Assembly (NCBI GenBank): GCA_023407575.1
Contig: JAEYLX010000033.1
Span: 62,001-126,000, forward strand
DNA from: Bacillota bacterium
GTDB lineage: Bacteria; Bacillota; Clostridia; Lachnospirales; Lachnospiraceae
Length of the DNA stretch: 64,000 nt
Direction: 5' to 3'
The notes under the pieces were generated by a model, which was given only the letters and a program-made list of their open reading frames with translations, was not told the origin of the DNA and made no database searches. Position 1 is the first letter of the stretch. Each line of letters opens with the position of its first letter. Both the position numbers and the translations under genes were made by a program. This document shows, piece by piece, positions 33,895-42,454 of the stretch.

Positions 33895-35220
33895 ATGAAG
33901 AAAAAAGCAGCGTTTCTAACACTTGGGTGTAAGGTGAACTCCTATGAAACCGAAGCAATGAGGTCTATGTTTGAAACGGCAGGATATGATATAGTTGATT
34001 TTAAAGATACAGCAGATGTTTATGTGGTAAATACTTGTACAGTTACCAATATTGCAGATCGAAAGTCCAGACAGATGTTGCATCAGGCAAAGCATAGAAA
34101 TCCCAATGCAGTGATTGCAGCGGTCGGCTGTTATGTACAAGCGGCGGAAGAAGTTCTTCTAGCTGACAGTGCAGTTGACCTGGTGGTTGGTAATAATAAA
34201 AAATCGGATATTGTTTCAATGGTTGAGTTATGCTTTAATTCCAACAAAAAAGAGGATTTAGTTGTTGATATTAATGAAGAATTCGAGTATGAAGAGCTGA
34301 ACAATATTACTGCCAGTGAAAAAACCAGAGCATTTATTAAAATACAGGATGGTTGTAACCGTTTTTGCTCCTACTGCATCATTCCCTATGTTAGAGGTCG
34401 GGTTCGAAGCAGACAGGAGGAGGAGATTCTGACTGAAATCAAAGGTTTGATAGAAAAGGGATATAAAGAATTTGTTCTTACTGGCATACACATATCTTCT
34501 TATGGATCAGAACGTAAAGAAGTACAATCTGAGATGCCGCTTACGAAGTTAATACAAAGGATTGGTGGGTTGGAAGGTATTGAACGAATTCGACTAGGGT
34601 CACTGGAACCGAGAATAATAACAGAGGAGTTCCTACAAGCAATTGCAGGAGTATCACAGTTTTGCCCCCATTTTCATTTATCCCTTCAAAGCGGAAGTGA
34701 TAGTGTGTTAAAACGAATGAATCGAAAATATTCCTCAGAGGAGTATTTTCACGGAGTAGAATTAATCAGAAGCTTTTTTGATACCCCATCCTTTACCACA
34801 GATATTATTGTTGGCTTCCCGGGTGAAACACAGGAAGAATTTGAACAGACGATGGAATTTGTTCAAAAGGTTGGATTTGCAGATATTCATGTATTTAAAT
34901 ATTCCAAGCGAGCTGGAACTAAGGCAGCCGTAATGCCAGAACAGGTACAGGAAGAGATTAAGAATGTCAGAAGTACACAACTGATTACTCTTGCACGTAA
35001 GATGGGGAAAGAATATATGGACCATTTTGTGGGTAGACTAGAGAAGATCCTTTTTGAAGAAGAAATTGTTGTAGATGGTAGGCAATATCAAGTGGGGCAT
35101 AATGAAAGATATCTCAAATTGGCAGTAGAAAGTGCAGCAGATTTATCAAATCAGGTGCTAAATGTTAAGATTTGTGGATATTTGACAGAAGAAATTATGC
35201 TTTCTGAAATAACTAATTGA
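33895..35220 (+). CDS. mtaB: tRNA t6A37 methylthiotransferase MtaB
   Basis: This 441-aa radical-SAM enzyme adds a methylthio group to t6A37 of tRNA. The N-terminal UPF0004 domain holds the auxiliary cluster cysteines (LGCKVNS, CTVTN, GCYVQ) and the radical-SAM motif is CNRFCSYC. A C-terminal TRAM domain follows. The LGCKVN start is typical of MtaB rather than MiaB. AGGAAAGG precedes the ATG. Confidence 0.95.
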   Translation: MKKKAAFLTLGCKVNSYETEAMRSMFETAGYDIVDFKDTADVYVVNTCTVTNIADRKSRQMLHQAKHRNPNAVIAAVGCYVQAAEEVLLADSAVDLVVGNNKKSDIVSMVELCFNSNKKEDLVVDINEEFEYEELNNITASEKTRAFIKIQDGCNRFCSYCIIPYVRGRVRSRQEEEILTEIKGLIEKGYKEFVLTGIHISSYGSERKEVQSEMPLTKLIQRIGGLEGIERIRLGSLEPRIITEEFLQAIAGVSQFCPHFHLSLQSGSDSVLKRMNRKYSSEEYFHGVELIRSFFDTPSFTTDIIVGFPGETQEEFEQTMEFVQKVGFADIHVFKYSKRAGTKAAVMPEQVQEEIKNVRSTQLITLARKMGKEYMDHFVGRLEKILFEEEIVVDGRQYQVGHNERYLKLAVESAADLSNQVLNVKICGYLTEEIMLSEITN

Positions 35221-35319
35221 ATTTTTTGAGCAAATATATTAATATATTAAGTAAAGATTGGTAAAATGCTTGATTAACCGTTTGCATACATTAAAAACTG
35301 GAAAAAAGGAAGTGAATCA

Positions 35320-35595
35320 GTGCAAAAATTAAACAATACACAATATTTTAACGTGAAGAAAGATACAGAAGTAATAGTGGGCGAAGTTATTCGAACTGTG
35401 TATTCCGCTTTAACCGAAAAGGGATACAATCCGGTAAACCAGATTGTCGGATATGTTATGTCAGGAGATCCTACTTACATAACAAGCCATAAGGGAGCAA
35501 GAAGCCTTATTATGAAAGTTGAACGTGATGAAATAATTGAAGAATTGTTGCGATTTTACATTGATAAGGAATCGAACTATTCTCATAAGAAGTAA
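35320..35595 (+). CDS. ireB: IreB family regulatory phosphoprotein
   Basis: This 91-aa protein is of the UPF0297/IreB family (NNTQYFNV, then [20 protein letters not shown]). In Enterococcus IreB is a substrate of the PASTA kinase IreK and affects cephalosporin tolerance. A GTG start at 35320 is supported by AAGGAAG and by family length. It begins the conserved ireB-ruvX-DUF1292 series. Confidence 0.95.
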   Translation: MQKLNNTQYFNVKKDTEVIVGEVIRTVYSALTEKGYNPVNQIVGYVMSGDPTYITSHKGARSLIMKVERDEIIEELLRFYIDKESNYSHKK

Positions 35596-35714
35596 GAAGA
35601 GAAAAAAGTGAAAAATTCTACGGATTTTTTACTCATACAGGTGTATCTGTGGAATCTGAGATTTTATTTTGCAGATCCAGATAGAAAAAACCGTGCGCAG
35701 GAATAGGAGTAACG

Positions 35715-36185
35715 ATGAACAGAATTATGGGACTTGATTATGGCTCTGTAACAGTGGGGGTAGCAATCAGTGATGCTTTGTTAATAACAGCGCAGGGGAT
35801 AGAGGTAATTCAACGTAAACAGGAGAATAAACTACGTCAGACACTAGCAAGAATTGAAGAATTGATTGCAGAGTATGAGGTTGATACCATTGTCTTAGGG
35901 TATCCAAAACATTTAAACAACACTGTTGGTGAAAGAGCAGTAAAATCCGAGGAATTTGCAGAGAAGCTTAGGCAAAGAACTGGCCTGGAGGTAGTTCTCT
36001 GGGATGAAAGGCTGACAACAGTTGCAGCTCATCAGGTTTTAAGTCAGGCGAAGTTGGATTACGTAGAAAAGGCTAAGGTAGTTGATAAACTTGCTGCAGT
36101 TTTAATTTTACAAGGCTATCTTGATAAGTTAAGCTTTATAAAAAAGAAAGAATTAGACGAGACAGAAAATACAAGTATGGATTAA
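35715..36185 (+). CDS. ruvX: Holliday junction resolvase-like protein RuvX/YqgF
   Basis: This 156-aa protein has the RNase H-fold YqgF pattern, with [13 protein letters not shown] at the N-terminus, LGYPKHLN and WDERLTT. It is implicated in pre-16S rRNA 5' processing and possibly Holliday junction resolution. AGGAGT lies before the ATG. Position between ireB and DUF1292 is as in Bacillus. Confidence 0.95.
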   Translation: MNRIMGLDYGSVTVGVAISDALLITAQGIEVIQRKQENKLRQTLARIEELIAEYEVDTIVLGYPKHLNNTVGERAVKSEEFAEKLRQRTGLEVVLWDERLTTVAAHQVLSQAKLDYVEKAKVVDKLAAVLILQGYLDKLSFIKKKELDETENTSMD

Positions 36186-36217
36186 GCTCGCAAATTATTG
36201 GTATAGCGGAGGCAAGA

Positions 36218-36490
36218 ATGGACAATAGACCAGAAGAAATCATTTTCATATCAGACGATGGGGAAGAAGTTACTTTCGCTGTCATAGAACAGACAAGACT
36301 AGGTGGCATTAATTATCTTTTGGTTAGTACGACAAGTGAAAATGAAGAAGAAGCGGAAGCTCTTATATTAAAAGAGGTTTCGCAGGATACTGATGAAGAT
36401 GCAGTATATGATATTGTAGAAGATGATAGTGAACTGGAATTAGTTGCTAAAATATTCCAGGAATTATTAGATGATATTGAATTAAATTAA
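36218..36490 (+). CDS. DUF1292 protein (YrzB-like)
   Basis: This 90-aa strongly acidic protein belongs to DUF1292 (IIFISDDGEEVTFAVIEQT). The function is unknown, but the gene regularly follows ruvX in Firmicutes. CGGAGG precedes the ATG. Confidence 0.92.
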   Translation: MDNRPEEIIFISDDGEEVTFAVIEQTRLGGINYLLVSTTSENEEEAEALILKEVSQDTDEDAVYDIVEDDSELELVAKIFQELLDDIELN

Positions 36491-36527
36491 TTGCAAGATA
36501 TAAGATAAGATGAAAATAGGTGATGAA

Positions 36528-36977
36528 ATGCCTGATAATCAAGAATTATTTAAGAATTTATTAAAACAGAACGGATTAAAGGTTACCACTCAGAGGGTTG
36601 CAATTCTTGAAGTGTTAGACAGCATGCCGGGTAGGCATCTAACAGCAGAAGAAATATATGACTGTGTTAGAGTCAAATACGCGGATATTGGAATTGCCAC
36701 TGTTTACCGGACGATTCAGATGTTATCGGAATTAAATCTAATAGACAAATTAAATTTAGATGATGGGTATGTGCGCTATGAAATTAGCAAGCATGACAGT
36801 ACGGACACCAGTCACCATCATCATCATTTAATATGCCTCGATTGCGGCAGTGTTTTTGCATTTCAGGATGATCTGTTAGAAACTTTGGAAGAGCGGATAA
36901 AAACGACAACAGGGTTTGAAGTGGTCGATCACGAGGTAAAGTTATACGGTCACTGTAATAATTGCACGGGCAAATAA
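36528..36977 (+). CDS. Fur-family transcriptional regulator
   Basis: This 149-aa regulator has a winged helix (LKVTTQRVAILEVL, YRTIQMLSELN) and the metal-binding part with a run of five His then LICLDCGSVF, and a second Cys pair HCNNC for structural zinc. Whether it senses iron, zinc or peroxide is not decidable; the CLDCGSVFAFQDDLLE region is most like Fur. An ATG at 36510 is in frame but lacks a ribosome site, while AGGTG at 36517-36521 serves 36528. It sits between DUF1292 and RNase J. Confidence 0.9.
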   Translation: MPDNQELFKNLLKQNGLKVTTQRVAILEVLDSMPGRHLTAEEIYDCVRVKYADIGIATVYRTIQMLSELNLIDKLNLDDGYVRYEISKHDSTDTSHHHHHLICLDCGSVFAFQDDLLETLEERIKTTTGFEVVDHEVKLYGHCNNCTGK

Positions 36978-37071
36978 TCTATAAAATCTATATCTACAGG
37001 CCTTAGAGCTTGTTTATACCTTGCACTTAGTTAATGGATAGAACTTACATAAAACCATTGGAGGTGCAAAT

Positions 37072-38757
37072 TTGAAGGAAAATGAAAAATTAATGAAACA
37101 AACTGATTTAAAAGGAGTTAAAATTATTCCACTTGGTGGATTAGAACAGATAGGCATGAATATTACAGCAATTGAGTATGAAGACTCAATCATTGTAATT
37201 GACTGTGGATTGTCCTTTCCGGAGGATGAGATGCTGGGAATTGATTTAGTAATTCCAGATGTAACTTATCTTAAGGAGAACATTGATAAAGTAAAGGGCT
37301 TTGTAATAACCCATGGTCATGAGGATCACATTGGATCTCTGCCCTATGTATTGAAGGAAGTAAATGTTCCAATTTATGCAACAAAGCTTACAACGGCTAT
37401 TATAGAAAGCAAATTAAAAGAGCACAATTTATTAAAGAATACCAAGCGTAAAGTTATTAAATATGGTCAATCCATTAATCTAGGATGTTTCCGTATTGAA
37501 TTCGTTCGTACGAATCATAGTATTGCAGATGCAGCTATGTTAGCAATTTATACACCAGCAGGTATTATTTTCCACACAGGTGACTTTAAAGTTGATTATA
37601 CACCTGTGTATGGTGAACCAATCGATTTACAACGAATTGGTGAGATAGGTAAGAAGGGTGTACTCGCATTATTGTGTGATAGTACCAATGTGGAACGTGC
37701 TGGATATACAATGTCAGAGAGTTCCGTAGGGAAAACCTTTGATACTATATTTGCAGATAATGCAAGACAGAGAATTATTGTTGCAACCTTTGCATCGAAT
37801 GTAGATAGAGTTCAGCAGATTATTAATTCCGCTGCCAAATACGGAAGAAAGCTAGTAGTTGAAGGCAGAAGTATGGTGAATATTATCTCTGTTGCAACAG
37901 AGCTTGGATACATCAAAATGCCAGAAAATATGTTAATAGATATTGAAATGATGAAGAATTATACAGACGATCAGTTGGTTTTAATTACAACTGGAAGTCA
38001 GGGAGAAACCATGGCAGCCTTACCTCGTATGGCAGCTTCTATTCATAAGAAAGTATCTATAAAACCTGGCGATGTAGTTATCCTAAGTTCTACACCTATT
38101 CCAGGTAATGAGAAGGCAGTTTCTAAGGTTATCAATGATCTTTCCATGAAGGGTGCTAAAGTTATTTATCAGGATACCCACGTATCTGGGCATGCTTGTC
38201 AGGAAGAAATTAAGCTGATTTATACCTTAACAAAACCTAAGTACGCTATACCAGTACATGGTGAATATAAACACTTGATCCGTCATGCAGAATTAGCGCA
38301 ATCTCTTGGAATTCCTAAGGATAATATCTTTATTCTATCCTCAGGTAAGGTATTGACCCTGTCACAGGAAAAAGCAGCTATTACTGGAGAGGTTACAGCA
38401 CAAGGTATCCTTGTGGATGGTCTTGGCGTTGGTGATGTTGGCAATATTGTTCTTAGAGATAGACAACTACTATCCGAGAATGGTTTGATTATTGTTGTAA
38501 TTTCCTTAGAGAAATATAGTAATCAGGTTGTAGCTGGTCCAGACATAGTCTCCAGAGGTTTTGTATATGTCAGAGAATCTGAAAACCTAATGGAGGAAGC
38601 GCGTGAAATTGTTGATAGAGCACTGGACAAGTGCTTAAGCAAAAAGAACGCAGACTGGGGCAAGATGAAGACTGAGATTAGAGATTCCCTAGGTGATTTT
38701 ATCTGGAAAAAGACTAAGAGAAACCCAATGATTCTTCCCATCATTATGGAAGTATAG
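37072..38757 (+). CDS. rnj: Ribonuclease J
   Basis: This 561-aa RNase J has the metallo-beta-lactamase motif THGHEDHIGSLPY, a beta-CASP domain (VEGRSMVNI, HVSGHA) and the C-terminal domain. It acts as a 5'-3' exonuclease and endonuclease in mRNA decay and rRNA maturation. The start is TTG at 37072, with TTGGAGGTG six nt upstream. It follows the Fur gene in the same direction. Confidence 0.95.
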   Translation: MKENEKLMKQTDLKGVKIIPLGGLEQIGMNITAIEYEDSIIVIDCGLSFPEDEMLGIDLVIPDVTYLKENIDKVKGFVITHGHEDHIGSLPYVLKEVNVPIYATKLTTAIIESKLKEHNLLKNTKRKVIKYGQSINLGCFRIEFVRTNHSIADAAMLAIYTPAGIIFHTGDFKVDYTPVYGEPIDLQRIGEIGKKGVLALLCDSTNVERAGYTMSESSVGKTFDTIFADNARQRIIVATFASNVDRVQQIINSAAKYGRKLVVEGRSMVNIISVATELGYIKMPENMLIDIEMMKNYTDDQLVLITTGSQGETMAALPRMAASIHKKVSIKPGDVVILSSTPIPGNEKAVSKVINDLSMKGAKVIYQDTHVSGHACQEEIKLIYTLTKPKYAIPVHGEYKHLIRHAELAQSLGIPKDNIFILSSGKVLTLSQEKAAITGEVTAQGILVDGLGVGDVGNIVLRDRQLLSENGLIIVVISLEKYSNQVVAGPDIVSRGFVYVRESENLMEEAREIVDRALDKCLSKKNADWGKMKTEIRDSLGDFIWKKTKRNPMILPIIMEV

Positions 38758-38832
38758 ACATAGTAGATAGATAAATTTATTAAGGCAAAGACTTGTAGCT
38801 AGTATGCAGGACTTTGAGGAAATGAGGCAAAT

Positions 38833-39288
38833 ATGGCAAACAACTCAACGTCAATGAAGATAACTTTAAAAATATCCAGCTTTATTTTTCGATTATTATT
38901 AAATATTGCTTTTTATATTCTTTTAGTTATTATGATAGTCAACTTTAGCAGATTAGCATATAATTTCACCTATCAGCTTTATGGTAATGCGACTGTGGAC
39001 CCAGTGGGCTCCGGTAAAGAAATCATATTTCAGATAAATAAAGGTGAAAAAACCATGGACATTGCTACAAAGCTTGAGTTGTATAATGCCATTGAAAATA
39101 AGTATTCCTTTTATTTAAAGACAAAATTACAGGAGTATAATATTATGCCAGGGACCTATAAATTGTCCTCCGATATGACCTATACTCAAATTCTTAATAT
39201 AATAACGGATTATTCTGCTTCAATAATTCAAGAAGAAGATCCGCAAACAGAAGAAGAGGAATCTGGCACAGATACGGATTCAAATTAA
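38833..39288 (+). CDS. Truncated MltG/YceG-like membrane protein
   Basis: This 151-aa protein has one membrane helix (about 18-42) and a short extracellular domain with FQINKGEKTMDIATKLE and PGTYKLSSDMTYTQIL, which resembles the LysM-like N-terminal subdomain of MltG. The catalytic YceG domain is absent, and an acidic tail ends the protein. It occupies the place of yrrL (mltG) in the B. subtilis order yrzB-yrrL-yrrM, which supports homology. It may bind glycan or be a regulatory remnant. The frame shows no break, so it is not an obvious pseudogene. Confidence 0.7.
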   Translation: MANNSTSMKITLKISSFIFRLLLNIAFYILLVIMIVNFSRLAYNFTYQLYGNATVDPVGSGKEIIFQINKGEKTMDIATKLELYNAIENKYSFYLKTKLQEYNIMPGTYKLSSDMTYTQILNIITDYSASIIQEEDPQTEEEESGTDTDSN

Positions 39289-39337
39289 TGAAACCACAGA
39301 GAAATATAGTTTCAGCTTCTAGAAAGGTTAGGAACTT

Positions 39338-39994
39338 ATGATTGTAAACGAAAGAATTACTGCTTATATCAATTCCTTAGAACCTGAACTTACACCGGAG
39401 CTATTAGCACTGGAAAAGGAAGCACTGCATAAGCATGTGCCTATTATAAAGAAAGAAACTCAGGGAGTATTAAAATTCTTACTCCAACTACAGAAACCTA
39501 AACGTATCTTAGAGGTCGGAACAGCCATTGGCTTTTCCGCCCTCTTTATGAGTGAATATAGTAACAAAGACTGTAGAATAACAACCATTGAAAAGGTTCC
39601 AATGAGACTTGAGGAAGCCGAAAAGAACTTAAACGATGAACGCTTTGTTCAAAGAGCTAAAGTTCAGCTTTTGCAAGGAGAAGCCCTTGAGGTTCTTAAA
39701 CAGCTTGTTCAGGAGAAACAACAATATGACATGATTTTTCTGGATGCAGCTAAAGCTCAATATATGAGCTTTTTACCTGAGCTAATGAATTTACTGGAAG
39801 TTAAGGGAATGTTAATTACAGATAATGTCCTTCAGGATGGAACTGTTACACAGTCAAGATATAGTATTACAAGGCGAGACCGTACAATTCACACCAGAAT
39901 GAGAGAATATCTCTATGCTATAACGCATATGGAGGAACTGTCATCAGTAGTGTTACCGGTAGGTGATGGTGTGGCATTAAGTCATCGTAATTGA
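39338..39994 (+). CDS. trmR: tRNA 5-hydroxyuridine methyltransferase TrmR (O-methyltransferase)
   Basis: This 218-aa SAM-dependent O-methyltransferase has motif I ILEVGTAIGFSALFM and the DMIFLDAAKAQY region with metal-binding Asp. In B. subtilis the homologue YrrM (TrmR) methylates ho5U34 of tRNA to mo5U. The next gene is a TrhP-type U32 protein, which makes ho5U, so the pair supports this role rather than a caffeoyl-CoA function. Confidence 0.88.
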   Translation: MIVNERITAYINSLEPELTPELLALEKEALHKHVPIIKKETQGVLKFLLQLQKPKRILEVGTAIGFSALFMSEYSNKDCRITTIEKVPMRLEEAEKNLNDERFVQRAKVQLLQGEALEVLKQLVQEKQQYDMIFLDAAKAQYMSFLPELMNLLEVKGMLITDNVLQDGTVTQSRYSITRRDRTIHTRMREYLYAITHMEELSSVVLPVGDGVALSHRN

Positions 39995-40067
39995 AGTTAT
40001 TGTTAACTGTTAATATCATTACAGTTAGTAGGCATGATAAGATGCCTTAGAAAGAAAGAGTGATTAC

Positions 40068-41318
40068 ATGTTAGAGAATATAAAAAAGCCAGAGTTATTA
40101 ATTCCAGCTGGCAATTTAGAAACACTGAAGACTGCTGTCATGTACGGTGCTGATGCAATTTATATTGGTGGAGATATGTATGGGCTTCGTGCAAAGGCTA
40201 AGAATTTTTCCATGGAGCATATGAAAGAAGGAATTGCTTTTGCTCATCAGCATGGGAAGAAAGTGTATGTAACTGCTAATATTACGGCGCATAACCAGGA
40301 TATGATGGGAATAAGAGCATATTTTAGAGAACTGAAGGCTTTTGGTGAACATCAGCCTGATGCAATTATTATTTCAGATCCAGGTGTGTTCAGTGTTGCT
40401 ATGGAAGAAATTCCTGGTATGGAGCTTCATATTAGTACCCAAGCAAATAATACTAACTATGAAACATATCGTTTTTGGCATAAATTAGGTGCAACCAGGG
40501 TAGTATCAGCGAGAGAATTATCACTTTCCGAATTAGTGGAGTTGCGTGCAAAAATACCTGCAGACATGGAGATAGAAACCTTTATTCATGGTGCGATGTG
40601 TATCGCATATTCAGGCAGATGCTTGTTAAGTAATTATTTTACCGGAAGGGATGCAAATCTAGGTGCGTGTACACATTCCTGCAGATGGAGATATCATGTG
40701 GTTGAAGAATCCAGACCGGGTGAGTATTTGCCGATTGAAGAGAATGAACGTGGTACCTATATCTTTAATTCCAAGGATCTTTGTATGATTGATTATATCC
40801 CAGAACTTGTGAAAGCAGGGATAGATAGCTTTAAAATTGAAGGTAGAATGAAAACCGCCTTGTATGTTGCTACGGTTGCCAGAACCTATCGTAAAGCAAT
40901 TGATGATTTCTTTGAAGATCCTTCTATTTATGAGAAAAATAAGACTTGGTATATGGAAGAGGTACGTAAAGGGGTTAATAGACAGTTTACCACAGGCTTC
41001 TTTTTTGATAAGCCAAAGCATGAGGATCAAATTTATGATCATAATACGTATGAAAAAGCCTATACCTATCTTGGAACAATTGCAGGTGAAAAAGATGGGT
41101 TATATGAATTAGAGCAGAAGAATAAATTCAGTGTTGGTGAAACGATAGAAGTAATTAAGCCAAGTGGATTGACTTTAGAAGTTGTCGTTAAGGGTATGAA
41201 GGATAAAGAAGGTGTTGCGATTGATAATTGCCCCCATCCGCAACAGCTAATTTATATTGATCTTGGGGTTGAGCTCGAGGAATATGATATTTTAAGAAGA
41301 AAAGAGGACGAAGTATAA
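40068..41318 (+). CDS. trhP: U32-family tRNA hydroxylation protein (TrhP-type)
   Basis: This 416-aa U32 protein has the signature ETFIHGAMCIAYSGRC and further cysteines in GACTHSCRWRY. Length and place beside trmR match TrhP (B. subtilis YrrO), which makes 5-hydroxyuridine at tRNA position 34 using prephenate. No separate YrrN-like partner is visible here. It is much shorter than the U32 protein at 6214. A hairpin terminator follows. Confidence 0.9.
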   Translation: MLENIKKPELLIPAGNLETLKTAVMYGADAIYIGGDMYGLRAKAKNFSMEHMKEGIAFAHQHGKKVYVTANITAHNQDMMGIRAYFRELKAFGEHQPDAIIISDPGVFSVAMEEIPGMELHISTQANNTNYETYRFWHKLGATRVVSARELSLSELVELRAKIPADMEIETFIHGAMCIAYSGRCLLSNYFTGRDANLGACTHSCRWRYHVVEESRPGEYLPIEENERGTYIFNSKDLCMIDYIPELVKAGIDSFKIEGRMKTALYVATVARTYRKAIDDFFEDPSIYEKNKTWYMEEVRKGVNRQFTTGFFFDKPKHEDQIYDHNTYEKAYTYLGTIAGEKDGLYELEQKNKFSVGETIEVIKPSGLTLEVVVKGMKDKEGVAIDNCPHPQQLIYIDLGVELEEYDILRRKEDEV

Positions 41319-41338
41319 TTTCTTCCCAAACAAGAATA

Positions 41339-41384
41339 CAAAAAAGTATCCATAGAAAGCAAGCTTTCATGGATACTTTTTTGT
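41339..41384 (+). terminator. Terminator after trhP
   Basis: A long symmetrical hairpin has AAAAAAGTATCCAT and ATGGATACTTTTTT as arms with an inner GAAAGC/GCTTTC stem. The T run follows on both strands. Confidence 0.88.
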
Positions 41385-41458
41385 ATTCTAATTGGTTCTG
41401 ATGGATACATATTTTAAAAAAAAGTAAGTCCTTCTGTCCTTTTTTAAGAGGGATAGGC

Positions 41459-41486
41459 ACTTTATGTCAATACCGCACATAACATA
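41459..41486 (+). promoter_or_regulatory. Sigma-K-type promoter of sigK
   Basis: AC at 41459-41460 and CATAACATA at 41478-41486 match the SigK consensus (AC, 17 nt, CATANNNTA) with exactly 17 nt between them. The start would fall near 41493, before the GTG at 41521. This suggests autoregulation in the mother cell. Confidence 0.55.
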
Positions 41487-41520
41487 TTAACAACACATTC
41501 AGTATTGAGGTGCTTATCCC

Positions 41521-42144
41521 GTGAAGTCGTTTCCAAAACCGCTAAGCACCAAGGAGGAATCTGATTATTTACAGCGATGTAAAGAAGGCGACAAAGCCGC
41601 CAGGGATAAATTAATTGAACATAATTTGAGGTTGGTAGCACATATTGTCAAAAAGTACAATATGATTGACAAGGAAACGGATGATTTGATATCGATTGGG
41701 ACCATCGGTCTAATCAAGGCAATCGATACCTTTGATGACGAGAAAGGAATACGCTTGGCTACCTATGCTTCCCGCTGCATTGAAAATGAGTTATTAATGA
41801 TGCTTAGAGGCGGAAGACATTTATCAAAAGAAGTATTTTTATATGACCCAATTGGTTCGGACCGAGAAGGTAACGAAATCAATCTGTTGGATATCATTGA
41901 AGAAACCGAAATTGATATTGTAGAAAATATTGTTCTAGAAGACGATATTAAGAAATTATACAGTATGATTGGGCAGGTTTTAACCGACAGAGAAAAAGAA
42001 ATTATCTGTCTTCGGTATGGTTTAAGTAATCGGAAAGAAGTAACACAGAGGGAAATCGCAAATAAGCTTGGGATTTCCAGAAGTTATGTCAGCAGGATTG
42101 AGAAAAAGGCTTTAAAGAAATTAAGAGAGTGCTTTGAGCCATAG
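41521..42144 (+). CDS. sigK: RNA polymerase sporulation sigma factor SigK
   Basis: This 207-aa sigma-70-family factor has LRLVAHIVKKY and DLISIGTIGLIKAIDTFD in region 2, and region 4 with TQREIANKLGISRSYVSRIE. The DPIGSDREGNEINLLDI segment distinguishes SigK from SigE. SigK directs late mother-cell genes for coat and cortex. The GTG start has GAGGTG eight nt upstream, and a TGA at 41506-41508 in frame means no pro-sequence can be encoded, unlike Bacillus pro-SigK. The gene is continuous, with no skin-type interruption. Confidence 0.92.
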   Translation: MKSFPKPLSTKEESDYLQRCKEGDKAARDKLIEHNLRLVAHIVKKYNMIDKETDDLISIGTIGLIKAIDTFDDEKGIRLATYASRCIENELLMMLRGGRHLSKEVFLYDPIGSDREGNEINLLDIIEETEIDIVENIVLEDDIKKLYSMIGQVLTDREKEIICLRYGLSNRKEVTQREIANKLGISRSYVSRIEKKALKKLRECFEP

Positions 42145-42188
42145 GAAATAGTACTCCAAAAACCTTTTATGTAATCTAAGCAAATTTA

Positions 42189-42232
42189 GCATTGAAAGTG
42201 TTGTTCAATACATCATTTTCAGTGCTTTTTTT
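42189..42232 (+). terminator. Terminator after sigK
   Basis: GCATTGAAA at 42189-42197 pairs with TTTCAGTGC at 42217-42225, followed by seven T. Confidence 0.8.
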
Positions 42233-42292
42233 GGCAAATTGGTGTATAGTTATTGCTGAATTAGTATTTTTGAAAATAATTCAAAAAATATA

Positions 42293-42321
42293 TTGACAAA
42301 ATGAAATATTGTAGATATACT
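42293..42321 (+). promoter_or_regulatory. Promoter of the Amt-PII gene
   Basis: TTGACA at 42293-42298 and TATACT at 42316-42321 are spaced 17 nt, nearly consensus. The start would be near 42328. Confidence 0.75.
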
Positions 42322-42346
42322 TGCAACAAATAACAAATGGAAAAGC

Positions 42347-42377
42347 AAATGCGCTGTGAAAAATTCACAGCGCATTT
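42347..42377 (+). promoter_or_regulatory. Leader hairpin upstream of Amt-PII
   Basis: AAATGCGCTGTGAA at 42347-42360 pairs perfectly with 42364-42377 around AAA, within the predicted 5' UTR. A short T-rich stretch follows. It may be an attenuator or stabilising structure. Confidence 0.6.
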
Positions 42378-42454
42378 TACTTTACACGAGGATGTGTCGA
42401 AAGCTGGATTATAGTTTTCAACATATCTTTTTTAATTAAAAAGGAGGAAAATAT

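Larger units (their letters stand above)
42145..42454. other. Intergenic region between sigK and the ammonium transporter
   Basis: This 310-bp gap holds the sigK terminator, a near-consensus promoter and a leader hairpin, listed separately. Nothing else is apparent. Confidence 0.7.

Noticed and set aside
40659..41042. A 127-codon minus-strand frame inside trhP
   Set aside because: Antisense to a conserved gene and lacking a start signal.
41521..42144. SigK gene interrupted by a skin-like element
   Set aside because: The frame is continuous from region 2 to region 4, with no recombinase or rearrangement nearby.
42347..42377. ANTAR antitermination element ahead of amt
   Set aside because: Only one long stem with a 3-nt loop is present; the paired stems with A1/G4 hexaloops are not seen.
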